From Pelotomaculum terephthalicicum JT (GTDB lineage Bacteria; Bacillota; Desulfotomaculia; Desulfotomaculales; Pelotomaculaceae), in the NCBI RefSeq assembly GCF_022410535.1, contig NZ_JAKNBL010000007.1, positions 1 to 64,000 of the forward strand: DNA of 64,000 nucleotides, in the 5' to 3' direction. The translations under genes were made by a program, and so were the position numbers. The notes below the pieces were generated by a model that was not told the origin of the DNA, did not search any database, and saw nothing but the letters and a program-made list of their open reading frames with translations. The number at the start of each line of letters is the position of its first letter. Within the stretch, counting starts at the first letter, position 1. Positions 34,734-43,291 of this stretch are shown piece after piece.

Positions 34734-34883
34734 ATGACAGATAAGCAAAAAAATTTGGGCGCTTATTTTAAAGTATATGGTAATAATTTGTTTCCAGGGC
34801 AGGTAGAAGCGACATATTCCAACGGCATCCTGGAAATCCGCGCACCCAAATCGGATATGGCTACGAGGCGGAAGGTAAAGTAA
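34734..34883 (+). pseudogene. Hsp20 (alpha-crystallin) C-terminal remnant
   Basis: A 49-residue frame reads FPGQVEATYSNGILEIRAPK and then a basic tail, matching the last strands of an Hsp20 domain (V-A-Y-NGVLEI--PK). The first two thirds of the domain are missing, and the upstream bases have only a weak ribosome site. It may be a dead fragment or a translated mini-protein. Confidence 0.65.
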
Positions 34884-34887
34884 ATCT

Positions 34888-34963
34888 AGCTTAGTATAAA
34901 TTAACATAAAACAGGAGGGGGTGGCGGTATCCCCTCCTGTTTTATGTTAATTTATACTAAGCT
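34888..34963. repeat. perfect 33-bp inverted repeat with 10-base loop
   Basis: Bases 34888-34920 are the exact complement of 34931-34963. The core is GGAGGGG/CCCCTCC, and the outer part is A/T rich and ends in AGCTTAG. The core followed by TGTTTTATG on either strand would work as a bidirectional terminator for the Hsp20 remnant and ylmC, but the length and perfection exceed normal terminators. The whole gap 34671-34973 is taken up by this and the Hsp20 fragment. Confidence 0.9.
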
Positions 34964-34973
34964 TGCGTGGATA

Positions 34974-35243
34974 CTAATACGAATAGCGCTGAAAAGCCGG
35001 GTTAGTCTGATCCAGCTCTACAATGATAACTTCAGCGCCGATTTTTCTCACAGCTTCCCAGGGTATTATCAACTTCGGCTTGTCTATCCACAGATTTATA
35101 ATGTTATTCTTCCTTGGCAGAATTATTGAACGAATCTCACCGGTATCGATATCTATATCCATGTCAGATTCATCTACCACACCCAATCGCGCGCCGTTAT
35201 AAATATTTACTATTTCTTTACCGACGAGCTCACCCAATCTCAT
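34974..35243 (-). CDS. ylmC: YlmC/YmxH family sporulation protein (PRC-barrel)
   Basis: 89-residue PRC-barrel protein: MRLGELVGKEIVNIYNGARLGVV at the start and LIIPWEAVRKIGAEVIIVEL near the end are family hallmarks. Members are conserved in endospore formers and turn up in sporulation regulons; the biochemical role is unknown. The start ATG 35243 has AGGGG 8 bases upstream (GTG 35252 overlaps that site). It is followed by the 33-bp inverted repeat, which probably ends its transcript. Confidence 0.88.
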   Translation of the reverse strand: MRLGELVGKEIVNIYNGARLGVVDESDMDIDIDTGEIRSIILPRKNNIINLWIDKPKLIIPWEAVRKIGAEVIIVELDQTNPAFQRYSY

Positions 35244-35291
35244 ATTAACCACCCCTTGCGAAATTTAATTTATATATTGACAATTTGATTG

Positions 35292-35627
35292 TTAAATTTT
35301 TCGCCATGCCTGGATCACCTTCAGGATATAAGGCTGAGCTAAAGCCATAATAATTGAAATTGCAGCCAACGGCTCCAGGCTGTAATGTCCTAAATGCACT
35401 CTCGCCGGTAATTGCAGCTCAACAAAGGTACATATCAACACAAGTGAAAGATAGATACCCCCAGCAACTCCGATAAGGTTGGTTAGCGCTTTTGAAAGTG
35501 GACTGGATTTGCTTTCACCAATTACTCCCCAGTCTTTTTCCCTGTATCTCTGCTGTTTAACTCTTTCGCGGACAGAAAAAACTACCAGCAACAATACAAC
35601 CGTACCGAATAATAACCCATTTAGCAT
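35292..35627 (-). CDS. small membrane protein of unknown function
   Basis: 111 residues with three predicted membrane helices: about 2-19, 46-68 and 84-104. A basic loop (RERVKQQRYREKDWG) follows the first helix. No family recognised. The start ATG 35627 has GGGGGTGGG about 3-7 bases upstream. It lies between dut and ylmC in the same direction and could share their mRNA. Confidence 0.7.
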   Translation of the reverse strand: MLNGLLFGTVVLLLVVFSVRERVKQQRYREKDWGVIGESKSSPLSKALTNLIGVAGGIYLSLVLICTFVELQLPARVHLGHYSLEPLAAISIIMALAQPYILKVIQAWRKI

Positions 35628-35683
35628 AGTCCCACCCCCGTAATAATCTATTTAGGACATGCCGGGAATATGATAAAAAAGAC

Positions 35684-35755
35684 AGGTACTCAGAATTCAG
35701 TAGTCAGAATACTTCAAGACCATAATGTTTTCTCATTCTGACTCTTGACTACCTA
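35684..35755. repeat. dispersed palindromic repeat, copy 2
   Basis: CAGAATTCAGTAGTCAGAAT on the left and TCATTCTGACTCTTGACTAC on the right flank the core CTTCAAGAC-ATAAT. It lies between the small membrane protein and dut. Confidence 0.8.
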
Positions 35756-35759
35756 AATT

Positions 35760-36224
35760 TCACACTTTGCCGGTGGAGCCAAAACCACCTTCGCCACGAC
35801 CACTTTCCTCAAGCTCTTCCACAGGTTCAAGGACGGCATTATATACCGGCAAGAAAAGCAGTTGAGCAACTCTTTCTCCCGGATTGACTATGTATTCACT
35901 AATAGATTGATTGTAAACAGCCACAATTATTTCTCCTTTGTAGTCGCTGTCAATAACCCCGACAGCATTTGCAAGAGAAATACCATGCTTGGTAGCTAAG
36001 CCACTTCTGGGAAAAACCAGGCCAACAATGTGTTTAAACGGGATTTCAATGGCAATGCCTGTCGGGATTTTCATTCTGGCGCCGGGGGGCACCACCAAAG
36101 GTTCATCCAGGCAAGCCGGTAAGTCCAACCCCGCTGAGCCTGTCGTGGCATAGTGCGGAAACGGTATGGTGTCGCCTATTTTTTCAGACACTTTTTTTAC
36201 TTTTACGGTTATGGAAAAGCTCAT
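35760..36224 (-). CDS. dut: deoxyuridine 5'-triphosphate nucleotidohydrolase
   Basis: 154-residue trimeric dUTPase that hydrolyses dUTP to dUMP. All five motifs are visible: AGLDLPAC near 30, RSGLATKHG near 72, GVIDSDYKGEI near 88, PGERVAQLLF near 115 and RGEGGFGSTG at the C-terminus. The start ATG 36224 has GGAGGTATTT directly before it; ATG 36236 overlaps the ribosome site. Confidence 0.96.
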   Translation of the reverse strand: MSFSITVKVKKVSEKIGDTIPFPHYATTGSAGLDLPACLDEPLVVPPGARMKIPTGIAIEIPFKHIVGLVFPRSGLATKHGISLANAVGVIDSDYKGEIIVAVYNQSISEYIVNPGERVAQLLFLPVYNAVLEPVEELEESGRGEGGFGSTGKV

Positions 36225-36262
36225 AAATACCTCCATGGAAAACTTATCGCCGGCAAATTTAA

Positions 36263-36283
36263 AATCCTCCTCGTCGGAGGATT
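36263..36283 (-). terminator. terminator of the M16 peptidase gene
   Basis: AATCCTCC (36263-36270), loop TCGTC, GGAGGATT (36276-36283). On the minus strand TTTTAAATTT overlaps and follows the stem, 37 bases after the peptidase stop. Confidence 0.75.
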
Positions 36284-36319
36284 AATATTCGTTAAACTAT
36301 TCTGGTTCGCTGAATCAAT

Positions 36320-37603
36320 CTATGTTTCACGCCTCAATTGACTTCCATACCTTGACAACATTTTTTCCATGTTACCACAGTCCGTCCAAGGCCCGATAGT
36401 CGCCATGGAAAAATCCCCGGGCTTTAACATTTCTGCGGCTAATTCCTGAATATCAGCTATCGTTACTTTGTTTATTTTTTCTACAACCTCCTCCGGGGGG
36501 ATAACCTTCCCCAGATAAAGTTGAGATTTTCCCAATCTGCTCATCCGTGTGCTGACATTCTCCAAGCTCAAGAGCAGATTACCCTTTAATTGGTCTTTTG
36601 CCCGCTGAAGTTCTTCGGATTTAACGCTATTTAACCTGATATCTTCCACTTGTTTAAATATTAGCTCTAATACCTCATCTACGTTTTGCTTGCTCAGACC
36701 GGCATAGATACAAAAAAGACCGGTATCGTGGTATGAGCTATGATAAGAGTAAACTGAATAAACAAGCCCGCGCTGCTCCCTGATCTCCTGAAACAATCTC
36801 GAACTCAAGCCTCCGCCAAGAATAGTGTTAAGCACCTGGAAAGTGTAAGTTTTCTCATTTTCCAGGCTTAAGCCGGGAGTACCAATGCACAAGTGCACTT
36901 GTTCAGTTTCTTTGCTGCGGCAAACCACATCCCGCTTTGGCGCGGGAGCAATTATGTCGCGTGCCGGCAAATAACCTTTTCTTGTTTCCAGCACTGGACG
37001 AAGTTTATTGATTACCTCATCTTTATCTATATTGCCTGCAGCTGTTACTACCAGATTTCCCGGTTTATAATGGGTATTATAAAACTCAACTATTTTATCC
37101 CTCGAAATCTGCTCTATCACCTCGGCAGTTCCGATAATCGGCCTGCCGAGAGCATGTCCCTGCCACATTGAACCGGCAAAAATATCGTGTACCAACTCAT
37201 CCGGAGCATCTTCGTACATTTTAATCTCTTCGACGATGACATTTCTCTCGCGGTCGATATCATCCGGCGCAAATTTAGAGTAAAATAGCATATCGCTCAA
37301 TAGGTCCACGGCAAGGTCAAAATATTCATCAAGAACCCTGGCGTAATAACAAGTATATTCCTTGGTAGTAAACGCGTTCAGCTGCCCGCCTACCGCATCA
37401 AGGGTCTCGGCAATCTGCTTGGCTGTTCGCCTTTCAGTCCCTTTAAAAAGCAAATGCTCAATAAAGTGCGATATACCGTTGTTCTCAGAGCTTTCATAAC
37501 GCGAACCCACATCAACCCAAAAGCCCAGAGCCACCGAACGAACATGGGGAACTTGCTCCAAAAGAATATGTATATTGTTGTCAAGAGTAACCTTATGGAA
37601 CAT
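36320..37603 (-). CDS. M16 family zinc peptidase (processing-protease/PqqL-like)
   Basis: 427-residue insulinase-family peptidase. The inverted zinc motif HFIEH (46-50) is followed by EYTCYYARV and the third ligand Glu in NVIVEEIKMYEDAPDE near 122-130. The second domain carries GGGLSSRLFQEIREQRGLVYSVYS near 262-286. It corresponds to Bacillus MlpA/YmxG, encoded just downstream of pnp as here. Substrate unknown. The start ATG 37603 has AGGAGG about 7 bases upstream. The gap 37604-37895 contains the pnp terminator and an A/T-rich stretch with no gene. Confidence 0.93.
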   Translation of the reverse strand: MFHKVTLDNNIHILLEQVPHVRSVALGFWVDVGSRYESSENNGISHFIEHLLFKGTERRTAKQIAETLDAVGGQLNAFTTKEYTCYYARVLDEYFDLAVDLLSDMLFYSKFAPDDIDRERNVIVEEIKMYEDAPDELVHDIFAGSMWQGHALGRPIIGTAEVIEQISRDKIVEFYNTHYKPGNLVVTAAGNIDKDEVINKLRPVLETRKGYLPARDIIAPAPKRDVVCRSKETEQVHLCIGTPGLSLENEKTYTFQVLNTILGGGLSSRLFQEIREQRGLVYSVYSYHSSYHDTGLFCIYAGLSKQNVDEVLELIFKQVEDIRLNSVKSEELQRAKDQLKGNLLLSLENVSTRMSRLGKSQLYLGKVIPPEEVVEKINKVTIADIQELAAEMLKPGDFSMATIGPWTDCGNMEKMLSRYGSQLRRET

Positions 37604-37790
37604 AAAGGAACCTCCTATATAAATACATCCTGAAACATATTCGTGATATTTGCTCTAATTCCTTTAAATTAGAACTATATATATTGAAAAGCTTTATAAT
37701 CTCCCTTATCAGGTTTCCCAATTTCTTTTCTGATTATTTACTGATACTGCTTAACAAATCCTATGCGTCCCATAGCATTATTATTAAAAT

Positions 37791-37815
37791 AAAAAAAAAC
37801 CTCTAATTCGAGGTG
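37791..37815 (-). terminator. terminator of pnp
   Basis: ACCTC/GAGGT stem (37799-37803 with 37810-37814) followed on the minus strand by T9 (37799-37791). It lies about 80 bases after the pnp stop. Confidence 0.7.
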
Positions 37816-37895
37816 TTAGTAATGCTACTACCCAAAAGAAAAACACATCCATAATAAAAAACAAGCTGCTATTACTCAATCAGGATAATGTCTTG

Positions 37896-40121
37896 CTAAC
37901 CACGGCCGAATTCACGGCGTCTTGGCGGCCGCGGTCCCCGGTCGCGAGACCTTTCCCGGTCGTCCTTGGCGACCTTTCCTGCCGGCGCAGGCACAACATC
38001 TTTCTTTGACAGCTTCAACCGGCCTTGATTATCATATCCAATAGTTTTAACCAGAATCATATCCCCTTCTTTGACAACATCCTCAACCTTATTTACCCTG
38101 TGGTGTTCAAGCTGGGAAATATGAACAAGGCCTTCTTTACCCGGCAGCCCCAGAACTCCCGGGATAATCTCAACAAAACAACCAAAATCCATCACCTTGG
38201 TAACACGCCCGTTATAAATTTCACCGGCCTGGATTTCCTTTGTCAATGATTCGATAATTTGCAGGGCTATTTTACCCTTTTCCTGGTCAACAGACGCAAT
38301 AAACACCCGGCCATCATCTTCTATATCTATATCAGCACCGGTTTCCTCAACGATTTTTTTAATAATCTTACCACCCGGCCCAATTACGTCACGTATCTTA
38401 TCCGGGTCAATCGTGGTATGGATAATACGCGGGGCATGCGGCGACAGTTCCGGTCTGGGAGCGGGAATAACCTCAAGCATTTTATTTAAAATATGCATAC
38501 GACCCTCATGTGCCTGCGCCAGGGCTTGCTCGAACACTTCCCGGGTAATACCGGCGATTTTGATATCCATTTGGAGGGCTGTAATCCCCTTGGCAGTACC
38601 CGCGACTTTAAAGTCCATGTCACCAAGGTGATCCTCAAATCCCTGGATATCAGTAAGTACAGCGAGTTTATCGCCTTCTTTAATCAGACCCATGGCAACA
38701 CCGGCAACCGGCGCTTTAATCGGCACTCCTGCGTCCATTAAAGCCAAACAACTGCCGCATACGCTTCCCATTGAGGTGGAACCATTTGATTCAAGAGCTT
38801 CGGAAACAAGGCGAATGGTATAGGGAAATTCTTCTTCATTCGGTATAACCGCGGCAAGCGCCCTTTCTGCCAGTGCTCCATGTCCGATTTCCCTGCGGCC
38901 TGGAGACCTGATCGGCCGGGTCTCACCCACGCTGAAAGGCGGGAAATTATAATGATGCATAAATCGCTTGGATTCTTCCACACCTAGACCGTCCAGGATT
39001 TGCTCATCCGAAATTGTTCCCAGGGTTACCGCTGAAAGGATTTGAGTTTGTCCCCTGGTAAAAAGCCCGGACCCGTGGGGTCTTGGTAAAACGCCCACTT
39101 CAACGGATATCGGGCGCACCTCTGTAATCGCCCGTCCGTCAATACGCGCTCCTTCTGATGTGATCATACTGCGTACGATTTTCTTTTCAACTGCGTCAAT
39201 AACCGTTCGTATTGAATTTTCTTGTTCCGGAAAGGTTTCGATAAATTGCTCCACCAATTCGTTCTTAACATCATCCAAATATGATTCACGGGCTTGCTTA
39301 ATAAGTCTTTCGTTTACGCACCGCCGGAGGGCAACCTCAAGTTTTTCCCCGGCCTTCCCGGTTACCGCTTCTATAATGTCAGGCCCTGGTTCGGACATGA
39401 CAGGCGTTACTTTTTCCCTGGCCAGCCCTAAAGCCAGGGCTTCATCACGAAATTCCTCAATAAAGCTAACGATTTCTTTCACAGCGTCATGTCCGAAAGA
39501 TATCGCTTCCAGCATGACCGCTTCCGGAATCTCACGGGCACCCGCCTCTACCATCATTACCGCGTCTCCGGTACCGGCAACCACCAGGTGCATTTCACTT
39601 TTTTCGTTCTGGGCTAAAACAGGGTTGATTATAAACTGCCCGTCCACCCGGCCGACAATAACACCGCCAATCGGGTATTTAATAGGGATTTCCGAGATGT
39701 GCAACGCCGCTGAAGCGCCGATCATGGCGGCTATTTCCGGTGCGTGGTCCTGGTCCACGGACATTATTGTGGCGATAACCTGGACCTCGTTGCGCATTTC
39801 TTTAGGGAACAGGGGGCGGATTGGCCGGTCGATCAATCGTCCGGAAAGAACGGCCTTCTCACTGGGACGGCTCTCTCTTTTTATGAAACCGCCCGGTATC
39901 TTTCCCACAGCGTAAAACCTTTCCTCATAATCCACCGTAAGTGGAAAGAAATCAATCCCTGCCCTGAGGTGGCCTGCCATAGTAGCGGTTACCAGGACGG
40001 TGGTATCCCCGTAACGGACAAAAACAGAACCACTCGCTTGTTTTGCCAGCCTGCCGGTTTCTAAGATCATCGGGCGACCACCGACGAGAATTTCTTTAAT
40101 TAAAACTTGGTTATTTAACAT
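37896..40121 (-). CDS. pnp: polyribonucleotide nucleotidyltransferase (PNPase)
   Basis: 741-residue phosphorolytic 3'-5' exoribonuclease. Two RNase PH-like domains (about 5-220 and 310-540) are joined by a helical linker. A KH domain with [17 protein letters not shown] lies near 552-568, and an S1 domain ([20 protein letters not shown]) near 615-690. A short basic tail rich in Arg and Pro ends the protein. The start at ATG 40121 has GGAGG 11 bases upstream; the frame to 40157 has no other site. It sits after rpsO, the standard order, with a hairpin between them. Confidence 0.97.
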   Translation of the reverse strand: MLNNQVLIKEILVGGRPMILETGRLAKQASGSVFVRYGDTTVLVTATMAGHLRAGIDFFPLTVDYEERFYAVGKIPGGFIKRESRPSEKAVLSGRLIDRPIRPLFPKEMRNEVQVIATIMSVDQDHAPEIAAMIGASAALHISEIPIKYPIGGVIVGRVDGQFIINPVLAQNEKSEMHLVVAGTGDAVMMVEAGAREIPEAVMLEAISFGHDAVKEIVSFIEEFRDEALALGLAREKVTPVMSEPGPDIIEAVTGKAGEKLEVALRRCVNERLIKQARESYLDDVKNELVEQFIETFPEQENSIRTVIDAVEKKIVRSMITSEGARIDGRAITEVRPISVEVGVLPRPHGSGLFTRGQTQILSAVTLGTISDEQILDGLGVEESKRFMHHYNFPPFSVGETRPIRSPGRREIGHGALAERALAAVIPNEEEFPYTIRLVSEALESNGSTSMGSVCGSCLALMDAGVPIKAPVAGVAMGLIKEGDKLAVLTDIQGFEDHLGDMDFKVAGTAKGITALQMDIKIAGITREVFEQALAQAHEGRMHILNKMLEVIPAPRPELSPHAPRIIHTTIDPDKIRDVIGPGGKIIKKIVEETGADIDIEDDGRVFIASVDQEKGKIALQIIESLTKEIQAGEIYNGRVTKVMDFGCFVEIIPGVLGLPGKEGLVHISQLEHHRVNKVEDVVKEGDMILVKTIGYDNQGRLKLSKKDVVPAPAGKVAKDDRERSRDRGPRPPRRREFGRG

Positions 40122-40239
40122 TGAGTAGCAATACCTCCCGTAACAGACATGAAACATTTAACAAAATATATCTTCGACATTCTTAATATTATTTCCTTTC
40201 GGGGTAGAATAAAATACACAAACCCCCGCATATGACGAA

Positions 40240-40263
40240 GAAGCGGGTGAATTAGCCCGCTTC
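40240..40263 (-). terminator. hairpin between rpsO and pnp
   Basis: GAAGCGGG (40240-40247) and CCCGCTTC (40256-40263), an 8-bp stem 11 bases after the rpsO stop. No T tract follows on the minus strand, so it may be a partial terminator or processing site. Confidence 0.5.
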
Positions 40264-40273
40264 AAAAACATCG

Positions 40274-40543
40274 CTACTTTCTTAAACCAAGTTTTTCGAT
40301 AAGTGAACGATATCGATCAAAATGCCGGTCACGCAGATAGTTTAGCAAGGCCCTTCTTTGGCCAACCATCTTAAACAAACCACGGCGTGAGTGGTGGTCA
40401 CCTTTATGCAACTGCAAGTGACCGGTAAGGTTGTTAATCCTTTCCGTCAAAATAGCAACCTGTACTTCCGGGGAACCAGTGTCGTTATCGTGAAGCTTAT
40501 GTTGGGATATAATGGATTGCTTGTCTTCAGTAGTCAAAGCCAT
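40274..40543 (-). CDS. rpsO: 30S ribosomal protein S15
   Basis: 89-residue S15, which binds the 16S rRNA three-way junction. It shows the family segments [23 protein letters not shown] near 19-41, [25 protein letters not shown] near 45-69 and the final [12 protein letters not shown]. The start ATG 40543 has AAAGGAGGTG about 7 bases upstream. The 77-base leader contains a TCGGGAAG/CTTCCCGA hairpin and GC-rich pairs that could serve autogenous control by S15. Confidence 0.97.
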   Translation of the reverse strand: MALTTEDKQSIISQHKLHDNDTGSPEVQVAILTERINNLTGHLQLHKGDHHSRRGLFKMVGQRRALLNYLRDRHFDRYRSLIEKLGLRK

Positions 40544-40620
40544 GCTGTTCACCTCCTTTTTGGGAAATCGCTGCCGGCCAAGTCAACCGCCGGAGAACAT
40601 GTTACCTAGCCTGCAGTTCT

Positions 40621-40640
40621 TCGGGAAGGCTACTTCCCGA
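40621..40640. terminator. short hairpin overlapping the end of the 73-residue ORF
   Basis: TCGGGAAG (40621-40628), loop GCTA, CTTCCCGA (40633-40640). It overlaps the stop codon of the small gene and lies in the rpsO leader. No T tract follows on the minus strand, so its role is uncertain. Confidence 0.4.
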
Positions 40641-40851
40641 TTATTGTTATGACCAGGCGGCCGCCTGGTATATCTTTGGCAACAATATCAAACACTCTGC
40701 CAGGCTTAGCTAAAAAACCACGGAATCTGGTAGCCGTCGGTATGCGTCCTGGTATGCCGCTGGCAGCGTTAATGATGTCCGCTATAGTGATTCTATCCTG
40801 TCTCATATCCCGTAATCGCTTGCGGGCGTGTTCCGTAATAATAACCTTCAT
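40630..40851 (-). CDS. small basic protein, DUF4258-like
   Basis: 73-residue basic protein. The opening KVIITEHARKRLRDMRQDRITIADIINA resembles the H-x2-R-x2-R-x4-I pattern of DUF4258 proteins, some of which are toxin-like nuclease relatives. Two beta strands (GRVFDIVAKD, RLVITIIGK) close it. No catalytic residues can be named. Ribosome site weak (AGAGTG or the ACAGG next to ATG 40851). It starts 12 bases after the 75-residue gene ends, so the two are probably coupled. Confidence 0.6.
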   Translation of the reverse strand: MKVIITEHARKRLRDMRQDRITIADIINAASGIPGRIPTATRFRGFLAKPGRVFDIVAKDIPGGRLVITIIGK

Positions 40852-40863
40852 CCTGTTTACACT

Positions 40864-41091
40864 CTAATACGCGTTAGATTGGTACATTCGTTCTTCTCCC
40901 TCTTGCGCGAGAAAGGCATATAGGGCATCCTGGAAGGCTGTTAACCGGACATTCTCAATGTTTGACTGGTTGTAAATGCACTCCAGCTCTTTTTTCAGAG
41001 ACTGGAATTCCTCGCTCAGGCAAATCAGAGCGATATAATTGAGCCACTTTTTAATCTCCTCCTCGGGAGAATCGAACTTTGGCACAGTCAA
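40864..41091 (-). CDS. small acidic helical protein of unknown function
   Basis: 75-residue protein, acidic and largely helical (PEEEIKKWLNYIALICLSEEFQSLKKELECIYNQ). The start is TTG 41091 with GGAGG 8 bases upstream. No family recognised. Pairing of an acidic partner with a small basic protein resembles antitoxin-toxin organisation, but neither gene shows a DNA-binding domain, so this is only a possibility. Confidence 0.6.
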   Translation of the reverse strand: MTVPKFDSPEEEIKKWLNYIALICLSEEFQSLKKELECIYNQSNIENVRLTAFQDALYAFLAQEGEERMYQSNAY

Positions 41092-41203
41092 GGTTAACGC
41101 CTCCTCTCATGATACGGGACGTTTAACGCGATAATTGTAGCACAAATCAAACGCTTATGTAAACGCTGCCCATAAAATTATATTGAAAATCGTTATTTTT
41201 TAT

Positions 41204-42133
41204 TCATTTGCTTTCGACCCCCGCCCGGGTTTCCATAATATCTTGCTCTATTTGTTTAACCAGGTCGGTTGATGTCGGAAATTTTTTTTCCCCTCTTAAC
41301 CGCCTGATAAATTTCACTTTGATATTCTTCCCATAGAGATCCTGGTAAAAATCCAGCAAATGCACTTCAATATTCCTTGCGTTACCTTGAAATGTCGGCT
41401 TGACGCCGATATTTGCCACGCCAAGATAGGTTTCACCGTCTACATAAACCTTAACCGAATAAACACCATCCGCAGGAACCAGCATTTTTCGATCTATATT
41501 CAGGTTGGCGGTAGGAAAACCAAGAGAGCCGCCACGCCTTTCCCCCGTTACGACCTGCCCCTCGATAAACGGATAATACCCTAGAAATTTGGCTGACTCA
41601 ACCACCTGGCCTTTCATTAACAACTCCCTAATCAGGGAACTGCTGACTACCTGACCTTCAACTATTACCGGAGGAACCACACGCAGCTGGTAGTTGTATT
41701 TAGAAGCTTGTTCTTCCAGTAAGTCCGGCGTTCCCCGGCCATAGTGTCCGAAAGTATAATTATATCCAACTACAACCCCACTGGCCCCCAGTTCTTCATG
41801 CAGCACTGTCTTGATAAAATCTTCCGGTGAAAGCTTGGCAAATTCAAGGTCGAAAGGTACCAGCAACAATACTTCTACGTTTAGTTTGGCTATAAACGCC
41901 TGTTTCGCTTCATGTGATAGCAGCAACGGAGGACAATTATCCGGGTACAAGACAGCCAGTGGATGAGGATGAAAAGTAAAGACAGCCGGTGTACCACAAA
42001 TTTCATTGGCCATACTCACTATTTCAGAAATCAGTTTTTGGTGGCCGATATGCACACCGTCGAAGTTCCCCATTCCAACTACCAGCTTTTTATGTTTATA
42101 CTTTAAGCCATGCCAATGGCGGTAAACATGCAA
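41204..42133 (-). CDS. ribF: bifunctional riboflavin kinase / FAD synthetase
   Basis: 309-residue enzyme making FMN and FAD. The N-terminal adenylyltransferase domain has GNFDGVHIGHQKLI (22-35), FTFHPHP near 53 and the SSSLIRELL near 160. The C-terminal riboflavin kinase domain has GERRGGSLGFPTANLNI near 195 and the FQGNARNIEVHLLDF stretch with the catalytic Glu near 255. The start is TTG 42133 with AGGAGG 8 bases upstream. It follows truB in the usual order, with a repeat element in between. Confidence 0.95.
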   Translation of the reverse strand: MHVYRHWHGLKYKHKKLVVGMGNFDGVHIGHQKLISEIVSMANEICGTPAVFTFHPHPLAVLYPDNCPPLLLSHEAKQAFIAKLNVEVLLLVPFDLEFAKLSPEDFIKTVLHEELGASGVVVGYNYTFGHYGRGTPDLLEEQASKYNYQLRVVPPVIVEGQVVSSSLIRELLMKGQVVESAKFLGYYPFIEGQVVTGERRGGSLGFPTANLNIDRKMLVPADGVYSVKVYVDGETYLGVANIGVKPTFQGNARNIEVHLLDFYQDLYGKNIKVKFIRRLRGEKKFPTSTDLVKQIEQDIMETRAGVESK

Positions 42134-42179
42134 GTTAACAACCTCCTGCCTGAACGGAACCGGTTCGGTCGTATATTAA

Positions 42180-42275
42180 TTATTCAGGCATTCAGATTCA
42201 GCAGTCGTAAATTCAGAATGCTTCAAGACGATAAACCATCTCTCATTCCGACTCCTGACTCCTGACTCCTGATTA
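42180..42275. repeat. dispersed palindromic repeat, copy 3
   Basis: Left arm TTCAGCAGTCGTAAATTCAG, core CTTCAAGACGATAAACCATC, right arm CTGACTCCTGACTCCTG with three 7-base TGACTCC-type units. It lies between truB and ribF. Confidence 0.85.
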
Positions 42276-42351
42276 GTACTTCCATATTTTCGTTAGCTGC
42301 ACCATTAGTGTTACCTAGCAGCGCTAGCAACGATTACCTTATATAATATAA

Positions 42352-43290
42352 TTATACAAGCACACAAACGGTTTTAAATACTAACCTGCTCGGATCTGCC
42401 GGATCATAGCCGGTCTCAGCTACCGCTAACAACCCCTCCGGGCCTTGCAGGCGAACAAGAACACCTTCGGTCAACCCGTCAGGCAATTCAGCCACTCCAG
42501 GTAAAAAAAGCTTTGAGCCCGAACTGACCGCTGCAACCGCCGCGCTCTTTACTCTAACAGGCGGTAATCCTAATAAAGCTTCTTCCACAGGAATAATGAT
42601 ATTAGAAGCATTATTACCTGCTTTCCCTACAGCAGCAAATGACTTAATATCTTCCAGCGTGCATGAATCAGCAATTTCAAAAACGCCTGCTCTTGTGCGC
42701 ACCAAAAAAGACATATGAGCGCCGCATCCCAGGTGATCGCCGATATCCTCACACAGTGTCCGGACATATGTTCCCTTGGAGCAGGTTAAGTGCACCAGCG
42801 CCACCGGTTTAGGCCCACCCCAACCGGCGCCGTCAATATAATCAAGCTTATTAATGGTGACCGCCCGTGCCCGGCGTTCGACCGTCAAACCTGCTCTGGC
42901 CAGTTCGTACAGCTTTTTCCCATGCCACTTTAGCGCGGATACCATCGGCGGCACCTGGCTAATCTCCCCGGTAAAAACCGGCAGTGATGCTTTAACGCTT
43001 TCCGCGGTCAAATATGAAGCGTCACACTCGCCTATTACTTCACCAAAGGAGTCCCCTGTGGAAGTTACGGTACCAAAAGTAATCTCCGCGCGGTACTCTT
43101 TATCGTCCCCGGCAATAAACCGGGCCGCGCGGGTGGCACGGCCCAGGCAAACAACCAGCACCCCGGCTGCTCCGGGGTCCAGCGTTCCGGTATGTCCCAC
43201 CTTATTTATTTTAAATGTGCGGCGGATAAAATCAACCACATCGTGAGAGGTCATCCCGGGAGGTTTCAGCACGTTGATTATCCCATTCAT
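42352..43290 (-). CDS. truB: tRNA pseudouridine-55 synthase
   Basis: 312-residue TruB. INVLKPPGMTSHDVV (5-19), HTGTLDPGAAGVL near 37-49 with the catalytic Asp, the PPMVSALKWHGKKLYELAR segment near 121 and CSKGTYVRTLCEDIG near 175 are diagnostic. The start at ATG 43290 lies one base after the nrnA stop; the longer ORF to 43506 reads through nrnA in another frame. Ribosome site GGAGGAG is 12 bases away, consistent with coupled translation. Confidence 0.96.
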   Translation of the reverse strand: MNGIINVLKPPGMTSHDVVDFIRRTFKINKVGHTGTLDPGAAGVLVVCLGRATRAARFIAGDDKEYRAEITFGTVTSTGDSFGEVIGECDASYLTAESVKASLPVFTGEISQVPPMVSALKWHGKKLYELARAGLTVERRARAVTINKLDYIDGAGWGGPKPVALVHLTCSKGTYVRTLCEDIGDHLGCGAHMSFLVRTRAGVFEIADSCTLEDIKSFAAVGKAGNNASNIIIPVEEALLGLPPVRVKSAAVAAVSSGSKLFLPGVAELPDGLTEGVLVRLQGPEGLLAVAETGYDPADPSRLVFKTVCVLV

Positions 43291-43291
43291 A

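Noticed and set aside
34707-35129. two short frames on opposite strands both starting MLIYTKL
   Set aside because: They begin in the two arms of the same perfect inverted repeat, so the identical starts are an artefact of the palindrome.
39160-39915. 251-residue frame antisense to pnp
   Set aside because: Ser/Thr/Ile-rich shadow of the PNPase codons; no start signal and no independent motif.
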